From Methanosarcina sp. UBA5 (lineage in GTDB: Archaea; Halobacteriota; Methanosarcinia; Methanosarcinales; Methanosarcinaceae): DNA of 27,947 nucleotides. The DNA lies in contig NZ_DAVG01000100.1 in the NCBI RefSeq assembly GCF_002505485.1, positions 1 to 27,947 of the forward strand. Direction: 5' to 3'. The notes under the pieces are model-generated. The model ran no database searches and was not told where the DNA came from. It was given only the letters and a program-made list of their open reading frames with translations. A program made the position numbers and the translations under genes. This document shows, one piece after another, positions 16,697-24,561 of this stretch (the first letter of the stretch is position 1; every line of letters starts with the position of its first letter).

Positions 16697-16858
16697 TATA
16701 AAGGATTGAATCAGGTTCTTTCCACCCCCTTCTTTGTTGTCTGGTTATTTATCTGCTTATATTTTTTGGCATACACCAGCTTTAAACCTGTGTGTATCCG
16801 TTAATTGTAATATCCATTCATTTCTTATAAATATCCGACAATCCTGTTTTTTGAATTA

Positions 16859-16941
16859 TTTAGGACTTATACACTTGATGTACAAAAGACAGTTTTAAGT
16901 TTCATGCTACTGGTTTTTCATTCAACCGCGTAAGTTTTAGT
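16859..16941. mobile_element. MITE-like element, copy 2 (degenerate, shorter)
   Basis: This 83-bp unit begins TTTAGGACTTATACA and ends in CGCGTAAGTTTTAG, degenerate forms of the termini of copy 1. The right half aligns well with copy 1 (gacagtt...atgcta...ttttca...ttcaac). About 40 bp is missing from the left interior. The sequences flanking both copies are also similar, so the duplicated block may extend past the inverted repeats. Confidence 0.55.
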
Positions 16942-17150
16942 ACCCTTAATTATGAGACTTTTTATTATTTTGATCGTCCACTGATACAGAATTGGTGTTT
17001 TCAGGATAGAATACCCTACGCGACTTTTGATTGCGTTTTGATGCTTTTGCAACACGATGGTTCTACAAAAGCCAAACTCACAGAAAAATAAAGAGGCTAG
17101 ACGTTATTACGTTACTGTGAAATAATAACAACGGAATACAAATGGACGAC
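16942..17150. other. intergenic region with weak hairpins
   Basis: No gene is seen. GTTATTA (17103-17109) pairs with TAATAAC (17123-17129) just past the stop of the minus-strand methyltransferase gene and is followed on that strand by a T-rich stretch, so it may be its terminator. A second 7-bp stem (GCTTTTG/CAAAAGC) lies around 17041-17071. Confidence 0.35.
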
Positions 17151-18068
17151 CTATTTTTTAATAAGGTCAAAAACCCACCTACTGATGCCAGGAGCAACGT
17201 TTCCAGCCCGCCTGTACAGCTCCACTTCAAGCCCCATTTTTTTATAGTTCTCAATCAATTTCGGAATCTGGGATTCGGCTTTAAAGGTGTAAAAATGGAT
17301 GTACCCGTCTTTCTTCACAAGCTTCGAGATTTTTTCAAGGAAATGGTCCATGCCATAAGGGGTAGGAACAATAGCCCTGTCAAACTCATTTTCAGGAACC
17401 TGAAAACTTTCATCTTCAGTTTTCTCAGGATTCAAGCATACGGGCAGACCAGAATAAGCCGTATTTACTGGCCCTTCACTGGTTTTTGAAGAATTAAACC
17501 TATGGAAGATATGTTCAAAATTTCCTTGAATAACCGTTACCTGCCCTTCAAGCCTGTTAATCCGGACATTTTCCCGCAGGCAGGCACAGGCATCGGGGTT
17601 TATTTCGATAGCATAAACCTTTGCCCCTTTTCCTGCAGCAGGAAGCACAAAAGGGCCAACTCCAGCAAAAGGAATTATAATACGTTCACCCGAGGTAATT
17701 TTTGAGGCTACCCTTCTTCTCTCCGAATACAGGCGAGGATTAAAAAAGACTTTTTTGACATCCAGCTTATAGGTATAGCCGTTTTCCCTGTGAATGGTTT
17801 CAGTCGTTTCCCCTAGCAGAAGCTCAAAATCCGCAACCCTATGCTCGCCTTCGAGTTTGCTAACCTTATTAAGCACAGCCCGCGTGTTGCCTCGCATGGA
17901 AAACAGTTTCGAGGCAATAGCTTCTTTATAAGCCGCAAGCTCCGAAGGAATCGAAATTACGGCCACGTCACCTATATAATCAAAACGTTTTGGAACTATC
18001 TGAAGCAGAGGTTCTTCAACTATTCCTCTCATCGCATCTCGCAAGCTCACTCTCTTTCGAAAACTCAT
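17151..18068 (-). CDS. Trm5/Tyw2-like class I SAM-dependent methyltransferase
   Basis: This 305-residue protein belongs to the Met-10/Trm5 family, which modifies guanosine 37 of tRNA by m1G formation or wyosine-pathway steps. RFDYIGDVAVISIPSEL (28-44) and VFFNPRLYSERRRVA (107-121) are typical of the D2 domain of archaeal Trm5. The SAM-binding motif is IPFAGVGPF (132-140), followed by AIEINPDA (153-160). The motif IV position reads DRAIVPTPYG (230-239), not the more usual NLP-type. A low-complexity insertion (190-228) precedes it. The N-terminal D1 domain seems absent or very short. GAGGT lies 8 bases before the ATG. It is divergent from the pyrophosphatase-like gene. Confidence 0.8.
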   Translation of the reverse strand: MSFRKRVSLRDAMRGIVEEPLLQIVPKRFDYIGDVAVISIPSELAAYKEAIASKLFSMRGNTRAVLNKVSKLEGEHRVADFELLLGETTETIHRENGYTYKLDVKKVFFNPRLYSERRRVASKITSGERIIIPFAGVGPFVLPAAGKGAKVYAIEINPDACACLRENVRINRLEGQVTVIQGNFEHIFHRFNSSKTSEGPVNTAYSGLPVCLNPEKTEDESFQVPENEFDRAIVPTPYGMDHFLEKISKLVKKDGYIHFYTFKAESQIPKLIENYKKMGLEVELYRRAGNVAPGISRWVFDLIKK

Positions 18069-18256
18069 AAAGAATACCTCTGACTGGCAGATTGTAAACT
18101 TTCATTTTAAGATTATAATTCCAGATTTTAGTTCCGCTTTTAAGAATCATTAATATATGCTTTTTGTTTTGGGAAAAGGCTAGAAAAGTATGGAAAAAGA
18201 TAAAACCCGGAAGAAACCTTAAACGGCTATTCCGATTACAGGCAGGACTATTTCCC

Positions 18257-18664
18257 ATGAAAATTATAATAGAAACCCCAAAATACAGTTTCTGGAAGTA
18301 CAACAGGACAGAAAAAGGCTATGAAAGAGCTTTCTTTTCTCCTCTACCCACTATTTTCAATTACGGCTTTGTAGAAGGAACGGAAAGTGCGGACGGCATG
18401 GAAGAAGATGTGGTTGTGCTTGGACCCCGCCTACCGAAAGGAAGTGCACTTAAAAGAGAAACTTTTGACGGGATAGTAAAATTTCTGGATGATTCAGTCA
18501 GGGATGATAAGAAAATCGTATATATCAGCGGGTTTCACTCTCCTATCCTGCTTGCTTATTACTTCAGGCTTTATGCTCTTTTCAAAGTCTTCCTGTATGC
18601 TTTCCGCGAGAGAAGATTTGCAACGTGCAGGTTTGAAGGAATTGAATTCCGGAAATTGCGCTGA
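18257..18664 (+). CDS. inorganic pyrophosphatase-like protein, short
   Basis: This 135-residue protein resembles family I soluble inorganic pyrophosphatases. Its start, IIIETPKYSFWKYN, parallels the N-terminal strand of those enzymes, and FNYGFVEGT (about 37-45) matches their FNYG-type motif. SADGMEEDVVVLGPRLPKG occupies the place of the metal-binding DGDPVDV loop but keeps only some of the acidic residues. The C-terminus (about 95-115) is hydrophobic. It is shorter than a true pyrophosphatase (about 175), and activity is doubtful. The start is the ATG at 18257, with a weak GGCAGGA upstream. The ORF upstream of it would need a TTG and is not preferred. It is divergent from the Trm5-like gene. 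Confidence 0.6.
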   Translation: MKIIIETPKYSFWKYNRTEKGYERAFFSPLPTIFNYGFVEGTESADGMEEDVVVLGPRLPKGSALKRETFDGIVKFLDDSVRDDKKIVYISGFHSPILLAYYFRLYALFKVFLYAFRERRFATCRFEGIEFRKLR

Positions 18665-18895
18665 GATTTTTAGAGATCTACCTTTACTCGTAAACTCTTC
18701 TATTTATTTTTATATCTACAACTTCCTTTTAGTCCTGATTTATATAAGAAAGCATAGGAAAATTTTCAGGAAGAGCCGCCTAAATAATATACAAAAAGAT
18801 ATAAAAATAATATAGAGTTCCTCGATATTAATTAGCTCAGCAACTTCGAAAAGTACTAATAATTAAAAGAAGCTTAAAAAAAAGGTGCTTTAAAT

Positions 18896-20041
18896 ATGCC
18901 TTTTCATGTAATGCTTATCCCAACCCTTGGTTGTCCTGCTAACTGCAGTTATTGCTGGAGTTCCGAAGAAAAGTCCCCGATAATGAGCATTGAAACTATA
19001 AAAGAAGTGGTAGAGTGGCTTAAAACTTTCAGGGGAGATGCCGTGACTTTCACTTTCCACGGTGGAGAACCACTCCTGGCAGGGGCGGAATTTTATCGTG
19101 AAGCACTGCCGCTTCTGGCTGAGGGTTTGAGCCCCAGGAGAATCGCATTTGCTATACAGACAAACCTCTGGAAAATGACTCCTGAGATAGCCGAAATTTT
19201 TGCAGAATATGGGGTTCCGATAGGCTCCAGCCTGGACGGCCCAAAGGAACTTAATGACCTGCAGAGGGGAAAAGGATACTATGACAAAACCATGAGAGGC
19301 TATGAAATTGCCCGGGAGCACGGGCTTAATGTGAGGTTCATTACCACTTTCACTTCGCATTCCGTAAAACAAAAGGAAGAAATTTTCAATTTTTATCTTG
19401 AGAAAGGGCTCACGCTCAAGCTTCACCCCTGTCTGCCTTCTTTAAAAGGTGACAATCCTGATAAATGGACACTTGCTCCTGAGGAGTATGGAGAACTCTT
19501 AATTTATCTTCTGGACAAGTACCTAGAAAATCTGGGTCGGATTGAGGTTATGAATATTGACCACCTGTGCAAATGTGTCTTCACAGGCAGAGGTACGGTC
19601 TGTACCTATGTTGACTGTATGGGAGATACCTTTGCAGTCGGCCCTGAAGGAAACATATACCCTTGCTACCGCTTTGTCGGGATGCCCGAGTATGTTATGG
19701 GCAATGTTTATGACCGCCCTACTATGGCAGACCTTGCGCAATCCGAAGCCTGGAAGCAGATGCACCGGTTTAAAGAATATGTGGACACCGCATGCGGTAA
19801 ATGTGCCCATATCAAATATTGCAGAGGCGGGTGCCCGTACAATGCAATAGTGCCCACGGGCGGCGAGATAAAGGGTGTAGATCCACACTGCTTAGCCTAC
19901 AAGATAATTTTTGATGAAATAAACAAGCGTGTTAACGAAGAAATGTTTGGGGGATCCTCAGGAATAGATAATATGTTTATGCCCCAGACAATGAAGCCTT
20001 CAAAACCAGGAATTATGTCCCTTATGCTTAAGAAACTCTAA
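18896..20041 (+). CDS. radical SAM/SPASM enzyme, putative peptide-modifying
   Basis: This is a 381-residue radical SAM protein. The cluster motif CPANCSYC (Cys13, 17, 20) binds the SAM [4Fe-4S] cluster, and HGGEP (55-59) is the SAM-binding stretch. The C-terminal SPASM domain has Cys236, 241 and 257 and a CxxC-X5-CxxxC set (300, 303, 309, 313), then Cys332, suited to two auxiliary clusters. The overall form is that of anaerobic sulfatase maturases and peptide-modifying SPASM enzymes, and a methanogen-specific subfamily of this kind is known. It probably modifies a protein or peptide. AGGTG lies 9 bases before the ATG. The lipoprotein gene follows 94 bases downstream on the same strand. No sulfatase is seen nearby. 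Confidence 0.88.
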   Translation: MPFHVMLIPTLGCPANCSYCWSSEEKSPIMSIETIKEVVEWLKTFRGDAVTFTFHGGEPLLAGAEFYREALPLLAEGLSPRRIAFAIQTNLWKMTPEIAEIFAEYGVPIGSSLDGPKELNDLQRGKGYYDKTMRGYEIAREHGLNVRFITTFTSHSVKQKEEIFNFYLEKGLTLKLHPCLPSLKGDNPDKWTLAPEEYGELLIYLLDKYLENLGRIEVMNIDHLCKCVFTGRGTVCTYVDCMGDTFAVGPEGNIYPCYRFVGMPEYVMGNVYDRPTMADLAQSEAWKQMHRFKEYVDTACGKCAHIKYCRGGCPYNAIVPTGGEIKGVDPHCLAYKIIFDEINKRVNEEMFGGSSGIDNMFMPQTMKPSKPGIMSLMLKKL

Positions 20042-20135
20042 AACAAGCTCAAAATGTATGGAATTTATGAACGTATATGAAATTTAGGAAGTAATTACAC
20101 TTTTGAAATAAAAACTGATTTTAACGGTGTTATTA

Positions 20136-20645
20136 ATGGAAAAAAATTTAAAAATTGTAGCAATTCTTCTTGTTGTTGCTACTGTTGTCTTTGCAGCTGG
20201 CTGTGCCGGAAAGACAACAAATTCAGGGAATGAAACTTCAGAAAATGAGACTTCAGGAAATGAAACTCCAGATGTTTCAAACCAGACCACTCCAGCAGTA
20301 ACAATCCCTTCGCCTATTGAAACCTCAAACGTGACTGAAAAAGCTAATGAAACTGTGGCAGAAGGCAATAACACTGAAAAAACTGAAAATATAACAAAGC
20401 CTGTAATCAGGAAAGCAACTTACGTAGCTCCGCATGAACCCAGTTCGGAAGCAAACCAGATAACCTATACCGTATACAACAACAGTGAGAATAATACACC
20501 AGTTGTTTCAAATCAGGGCACTCTGAAGATTATATCCAATGAAACAAATACAAGTCAGGGAAACACAACCACAGTTGATGACCCCTTGCGCAAAGAAAAA
20601 ATCGCTCAGAATCACACGTCCTCCTACAAAACTATAAGTCTCTAA
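20136..20645 (+). CDS. Asn/Thr-rich secreted lipoprotein
   Basis: This is a 169-residue exported protein. Residues 1-22 form a signal peptide with a hydrophobic core and the lipobox FAAGC, so the Cys is likely lipid-modified and the protein held at the outer face of the membrane. The rest is low complexity, rich in Asn, Thr, Ser and Glu, with more than ten N-x-S/T glycosylation sequons. It ends in a more ordered segment with IAQNHTSSYKTISL. The lipobox Cys is the only cysteine. I choose the ATG at 20136, with GGTG 8 bases upstream; a GTG at 20127 is less likely. It follows the radical SAM gene and may be its substrate or simply share the transcript. Confidence 0.7.
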   Translation: MEKNLKIVAILLVVATVVFAAGCAGKTTNSGNETSENETSGNETPDVSNQTTPAVTIPSPIETSNVTEKANETVAEGNNTEKTENITKPVIRKATYVAPHEPSSEANQITYTVYNNSENNTPVVSNQGTLKIISNETNTSQGNTTTVDDPLRKEKIAQNHTSSYKTISL

Positions 20646-20684
20646 AATCTAAGTAACAAAAATAAAACAGCCGTGTAGTAAAGA

Positions 20685-20707
20685 AAATAACATTTGACCT
20701 GTTATTT
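20685..20707 (+). terminator. intrinsic terminator after the lipoprotein gene
   Basis: AAATAACA (20685-20692) pairs with TGTTATTT (20700-20707) around a 7-base loop, followed by a T-rich run on the plus strand. It lies 40 bases past the lipoprotein stop and probably ends the radical SAM-lipoprotein transcript. Confidence 0.55.
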
Positions 20708-20827
20708 GATCTCATTTTCTTTTTATTTCTCTTTTTGTTATTCATTAAGAAAAATCAGTTTAAATTCTCTATTAATTAAAATAATAAAGAATATCTGTGT
20801 TCTTAAGAATCATCTTTGTTTTTAAAA

Positions 20828-20842
20828 TAGTTTATATATATT
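20828..20842 (+). promoter_or_regulatory. TATA box for the gene at 20862
   Basis: GTTTATATATATTC is a strong TATA box. Initiation 25 bases downstream would fall near the first ATG at 20862, so the transcript would be leaderless from that ATG or have a short leader if the ATG at 20877 is used. Confidence 0.5.
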
Positions 20843-20861
20843 CACTTTCTAAACTAAACAT

Positions 20862-21233
20862 ATGGAAGAGAGCAAAATGAAGAATACAATCACGAGAAGT
20901 TTTGAGCTTCAGGACTACAGGATAGAAGGAACCGAACTTTCTGGCTTCTGGGCAGACTTAACGAGCAAAGAAGAATTGATAGTTGAGGTAAATTACATCC
21001 CTGAAAAGGAAAAAGTCTTCAGTCCCGCAGAAATCGAAAAGCTTGTACTGGAAATCCATAATAAATGCGGCAGCTTTGAGGTTCAACTTCCTGAAAATAT
21101 AAAGTGCGAAGTCACCTTCAAAAATATTAGAGAGGATGTTTACAAAACCAGTCAGCCTGATTTTGAACTGAAGCCAAAGGAGCTGGAAGAACTTCAGGTT
21201 GCTTACCGCTTCTATGTTGAATATTACATATAA
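20862..21233 (+). CDS. hypothetical protein, about 120 residues
   Basis: This ORF of 123 residues has mixed hydrophobic and charged residues, two Cys, and no signal peptide or membrane segment. I do not recognise a family. The first ATG (20862) sits about 25 bases after a strong TATA box, so it would be leaderless. The second ATG (20877) has GGAAGAGAG within the preceding codons as a ribosome binding site, so translation may begin there, giving 118 residues. It is alone between AT-rich regions. Confidence 0.65.
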   Translation: MEESKMKNTITRSFELQDYRIEGTELSGFWADLTSKEELIVEVNYIPEKEKVFSPAEIEKLVLEIHNKCGSFEVQLPENIKCEVTFKNIREDVYKTSQPDFELKPKELEELQVAYRFYVEYYI

Positions 21234-21303
21234 TCCAATTAACTCATGGCTCTACACATTTGAGTTTTTCCAATAATATATAAGAAGTTTATTTGGAATC
21301 TAA

Positions 21304-21329
21304 TAACTAGAACCCTTAACTAGAACCCT
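21304..21329. repeat. 13-bp direct tandem duplication
   Basis: TAACTAGAACCCT occurs at 21304-21316 and again at 21317-21329 without a gap. It lies in the AT-rich DNA before the decayed DUF4393 gene and has no coding potential. Confidence 0.5.
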
Positions 21330-21470
21330 TGAACATAAGGTTATTTTGACATTTTTTTCAAAGTTTAGATTAAATAAAAGTACTGGAAAAAAGGAAATAC
21401 AACTGGAAGCTTTTCATCATAAAAATAAAAGAGAAAAGATTATTAATTAAACAATTGTTATATTATAAAT

Positions 21471-22172
21471 ATGTCTGAATCTGAAAAATGGGCAAAAGCT
21501 GCTACTGAAAGTGCGAAGCTTGCTACAACAGTAGTAGATAAGATAAGTAATGTGTAAGGATTCATTGTGAAGTATGTAGATGAGCCACTTTCAGTACTGG
21601 TTGGGGAATGGGTAGATAATAAAAAGTTTGATCGTTGGGAAAATCAGTTAAGGATACTAGATAAAGTCAATGCAGAACTTAGAGAGAGAGGCTGCAAAAA
21701 TATGAGAATGATCTCTCCAAAACTTGGAATTCCTCTTCTCGATAACGCTCTTTTAGAAGACGATGATGATTTGAGAGAAATTTGGTGTAAATTGATAGCA
21801 AATAGTTTAGATCCAAATTTCAACAAGGAAATAAGATCTGCTTTCATTGATATATTAAAAGAGTTAACCTCTCTTGATGCAAAGATTTTAAAATATATTT
21901 ATGAGAATCTTCCAGATAAAAACAACCTACATAAAATAGATGATTATAACGAAAATAAAGTAAACACGGATAATATTATAAAGAATATAAATGTTCAATA
22001 GTCAGATATTTACGTAAGTTTATTCAATTTAAAGAGAGTTCAATGCATATGGAACTATGACTCCTTTAGTAAAAATGAAGCTACTAAAACTGCAACATAC
22101 CTTTTCAATCGCGGAACAGATTATACACTTACACCATTGGGGTGTTCATTAGTAGAAGCGTGTATGAAGTGA
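21471..22172 (+). pseudogene. DUF4393 (Abi-alpha-like) gene with in-frame TAA and TAG
   Basis: One frame runs from the ATG at 21471 to TGA at 22170-22172 (233 codons). TAA interrupts it at 21555-21557 and TAG at 21999-22001. Codons 1-28 are a KWAKAATESAKLATTVVDK segment, the middle contains GEWVDNKKFDRWENQLRILD, and the last part ends in YTLTPLGCSLVEAC. All three segments fit the DUF4393 family, which includes Abi-alpha, a phage abortive-infection protein, and the family's C-terminal TPLG...F..AC pattern is clear. The TAG could be read as pyrrolysine in some Methanosarcina, but the TAA cannot, so the gene is probably dead or makes a C-terminal fragment from a GTG at 21567. Confidence 0.65.
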
Positions 22173-22255
22173 TTTTTATCAGTTAGTAACCACCAAAAAA
22201 CTATCGGGCTTTTACGATAAAATATGGCAGTTATTTTAGTGGAAAAACACTGCAT

Positions 22256-22423
22256 TTATCTGGACCTGTCCTCTAGCTTGTTTCCTAGAAGCTTTTTCTT
22301 TGAGTTTTCAGAAAAGTTCTTCCTTCTGTAGGCGAAAATTTCCTTTTCGTCTTTCTTTTGGAATCGATGCATTAGTTCACTTAATTTGCCGTAAATCTTA
22401 GATGTATTAACGAGTGGAAACGT
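22256..22423 (-). pseudogene. possible gene fragment
   Basis: A minus-strand frame, open from about 22423 to TAA at 22256-22258, reads as protein, with KLSELMHRFQKKDEKEIF then a basic C-terminus. The only ATG (22370-22372) gives 38 residues. I do not recognise a family. It may be the tail of a lost gene or a chance frame. The rest of 22173-22427 shows nothing else. Confidence 0.3.
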
Positions 22424-22531
22424 TCAAATGAGTAAACAAAACTATCCCCCTGTAGCAATAATGAACTATAAAGAAGGGATGAATCCACGACTGAAGATCT
22501 GAAAAAAGCCCTCCTGCAGAAATGCAAAAGT

Positions 22532-23296
22532 ATGGATATACCCATGGTTGGGGTTGCCAGTGTTGAGAGATGGAATAACCCTCCTTTTTTGCCGTGGATG
22601 CCTGAAGAATTCTATCCTCAATCCATATATCCTGAAGCAAAATCAGTGATAGTTATCGGATTGCCAATTCCTCTACCGGTGTTGGAGACATCTCCCTCTC
22701 TATATTACCGCGAACTGTACAATACTGTAAACACCTTACTGGATCAATACACATATCGACTTGCCAACTTTATGACCGATAGAGGATATCCATCTATTTT
22801 CGTACCTAGAGATGGGTATGGAAGCGTTCAGGTACTCATTGAAAATCCTACTGCATTCTTTTCCCACAGGCATGCTGCTTTTCTTGCTGGACTGGGAACT
22901 TTTGGGGTAAATAACACTATCCTTACACCAGAATATGGTCCCAGGGTTCGTTTCGGTTCAATTCTGTCCACAGCTGAGCTTCCTCCAGATCCAATGTTGG
23001 AGACTCAGCTTTGCACCCGCTGTATGCGTTGTGTAAAAATGTGTCCATCAAAAGCTCTTAATAAGGAAGATTACCCCAACGGACTGACAGATAAGAAAGC
23101 CTGTTCTACTTACAGTGCTGAATTAAACAAGCGTCACATTTCACCTTGCGGTATATGCATCAAGGTCTGTCCAGTAGGAAATGACAGAGCGGTATATAAT
23201 AGGGAAAATAATGCGATATATGTAGATGAGGATATTTTTGCCAATTACCACAAAGCCTGGAAGCATGTTAGATCTTATGGCGGAGAGAATATGTAA
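22532..23296 (+). CDS. dicluster 4Fe-4S protein, QueG-like (epoxyqueuosine reductase-related)
   Basis: This is a 254-residue protein related to epoxyqueuosine reductase and other corrinoid or ferredoxin-type reductases. Two [4Fe-4S] motifs are visible: CTRCMRCVKMCP (about 163-174) and CGICIKVCPVG (about 205-215). The preceding region has SRHAAFLAG-like and GTFGVNNTILTPEYGPRVRF sequences typical of the family. There is no evidence that it makes queuosine. The ATG at 22532 has no ribosome binding site, and the frame stays open upstream (ESTTEDLKKALLQKCK) to a TAA at 22469-22471. One added base after the ATG at 22479 would join this to an upstream start (22428 or 22479), so a one-base deletion probably damaged the 5' end. 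C-terminal residues follow the second motif for about 35 positions. Confidence 0.7.
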   Translation: MDIPMVGVASVERWNNPPFLPWMPEEFYPQSIYPEAKSVIVIGLPIPLPVLETSPSLYYRELYNTVNTLLDQYTYRLANFMTDRGYPSIFVPRDGYGSVQVLIENPTAFFSHRHAAFLAGLGTFGVNNTILTPEYGPRVRFGSILSTAELPPDPMLETQLCTRCMRCVKMCPSKALNKEDYPNGLTDKKACSTYSAELNKRHISPCGICIKVCPVGNDRAVYNRENNAIYVDEDIFANYHKAWKHVRSYGGENM

Positions 23297-23440
23297 TTAC
23301 CTGACCTCTTCGTTATTCAAAGGGTATTTTCCTTTAATTTAAAATCCAGGCATGCTCCATTTTGAGTTCTGGAAAAAACAGCCCATCAGTAACCATAGGA
23401 ATTCCCTTGGAGGTTCGAAATGATATAACAGGGTTATAAT

Positions 23441-23518
23441 ATGGATGCATTTGTGGGTGTAATAATGGCTGGTACTATGAGTAGAATAAGAAGAAAAATA
23501 TTCGGCGTGAAGAAGTAA
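23441..23518 (+). CDS. very small basic ORF, 25 residues
   Basis: ATG at 23441 to TAA at 23518 encodes a 25-residue peptide with a hydrophobic first half (MDAFVGVIMAGTM) and a basic end (RIRRKIFGVKK), like a short amphipathic membrane peptide. A strong GGAGGT (23409-23414) lies upstream, but its best-spaced ATG (23420) begins ATG-ATA-TAA. It is uncertain whether the small ORF is translated. Confidence 0.3.
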   Translation: MDAFVGVIMAGTMSRIRRKIFGVKK

Positions 23519-23552
23519 CTTTGCTTGCACGAATGCGCCAGCTCAACTTTGA

Positions 23553-23573
23553 TTGAGGCTATTTAAGCCTCAA
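23553..23573. terminator. terminator hairpin between convergent genes
   Basis: TTGAGGC (23553-23559) pairs with GCCTCAA (23567-23573) around a 7-base loop. An outer 8-bp pairing (AGTAACTT near 23514 with AAGTTACT near 23578) surrounds it. It lies between the plus-strand ferredoxin gene and the minus-strand methanogenesis marker 8 gene. Confidence 0.5.
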
Positions 23574-23635
23574 CTAAGAAGTTACTCAACATCATTAGAT
23601 TTATTATCAATTTGTTTCAAAACAAAAAACTGTTT

Positions 23636-24484
23636 TCATTTCAGTTCTCTGGGCTGTTTGTTTTCAGGCAGTGTAGGCAAAGGCATGGTATTGATCAGAA
23701 TAGGGCTTTTGATATCTTTTGCCCTCTCGATCACTAGCTCCTTTCCTTTCTGGGTAAGGGCAAAAAGCGGAACCGCAGTTCCCACCTGGGCAAGAGGCTT
23801 TACAAGATCTCTCATGTACTTTGAAGCGCAGCTGGTTGTGATATCTGCATTTTCGATAAGAGTCTGGACCTCTTCCTTGCTTAAACCTGTAACATGTACG
23901 CCAATTACTATCAAATCAAGCCCGAGTTCGGCTTCAAGTTTCCTTAATTCTTTTGCGGTTTCAGCGAAAGCCACGGTTACTGCAATTTTTTTGTAACCGA
24001 GTTCTGCTGCCTTCCGAACTCCTGCAACCGGGTCTATTTTTGCAGTTGATGGGTCAAGCACGATCCCGCCGCGTTCCTGAATCCCGTTGATAATTCCATT
24101 AATCGGCTCGGTTTCGACAAGTCCGGACATCCTGCCGCCCATGCCCTGAACAAGGATTGGGTTATTGGAAATTACAGTTCCTGCGCCTTCGCAGGCGGTT
24201 ACGGTTGTATCAAGCAAACCCCGACTCAGGCCTGTAAGCATAACTTCCGATGCTCCGAACCCTACAAAGTCCTCAAGCTCCAGCTTGCGTTTATCCGTAA
24301 ACATTCCGAAATCGCTGATTCTGAATTCTATGTTCTTCTTAACCTCTTCCGAAGTTATCCTCTGGATTCCGCGCACCTTGGCAAAGATAGGACACCATTC
24401 AACTTCAGGCTCCCCGACTTCGATGACTTTCCCATCCTTTATGACTACTCTTGTTTTTCCAACCAATTCTATTATATGAGGCAT
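23636..24484 (-). CDS. methanogenesis marker protein 8 (DUF2099)
   Basis: This is a 282-residue soluble protein of DUF2099/TIGR03275, one of the marker proteins found in almost all methanogens and absent elsewhere, with no settled biochemical role. The N-terminus MPHIIELVGKTRVVIKDGKV, the EWCPIF segment, the run TACEGAGTVISNNP and the conserved GMGGRMSGLVETEPI match the family. The length is usual. I choose the ATG at 24484, with AAGGTG 5 bases upstream, over a TTG at 24508. A TATA box at about 24564-24576 gives its own promoter. It is convergent with the ferredoxin gene. Confidence 0.9.
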   Translation of the reverse strand: MPHIIELVGKTRVVIKDGKVIEVGEPEVEWCPIFAKVRGIQRITSEEVKKNIEFRISDFGMFTDKRKLELEDFVGFGASEVMLTGLSRGLLDTTVTACEGAGTVISNNPILVQGMGGRMSGLVETEPINGIINGIQERGGIVLDPSTAKIDPVAGVRKAAELGYKKIAVTVAFAETAKELRKLEAELGLDLIVIGVHVTGLSKEEVQTLIENADITTSCASKYMRDLVKPLAQVGTAVPLFALTQKGKELVIERAKDIKSPILINTMPLPTLPENKQPRELK

Positions 24485-24561
24485 AGTTGCACCTTTCAAA
24501 TTGAGCAAAATTACATTTGTTAAGAAATTAATATCCGGTAAAAATAGCAGTTAATGTTTGT

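Noticed and set aside
18489..18815. Plus-strand ORF with a hydrophobic C-terminal run
   Set aside because: It lies mostly in another frame of the pyrophosphatase-like gene and has no good start.
21999..22001. TAG as a functional pyrrolysine codon
   Set aside because: An in-frame TAA earlier in the same gene argues that the gene is decayed; I keep pyrrolysine only as a possibility.
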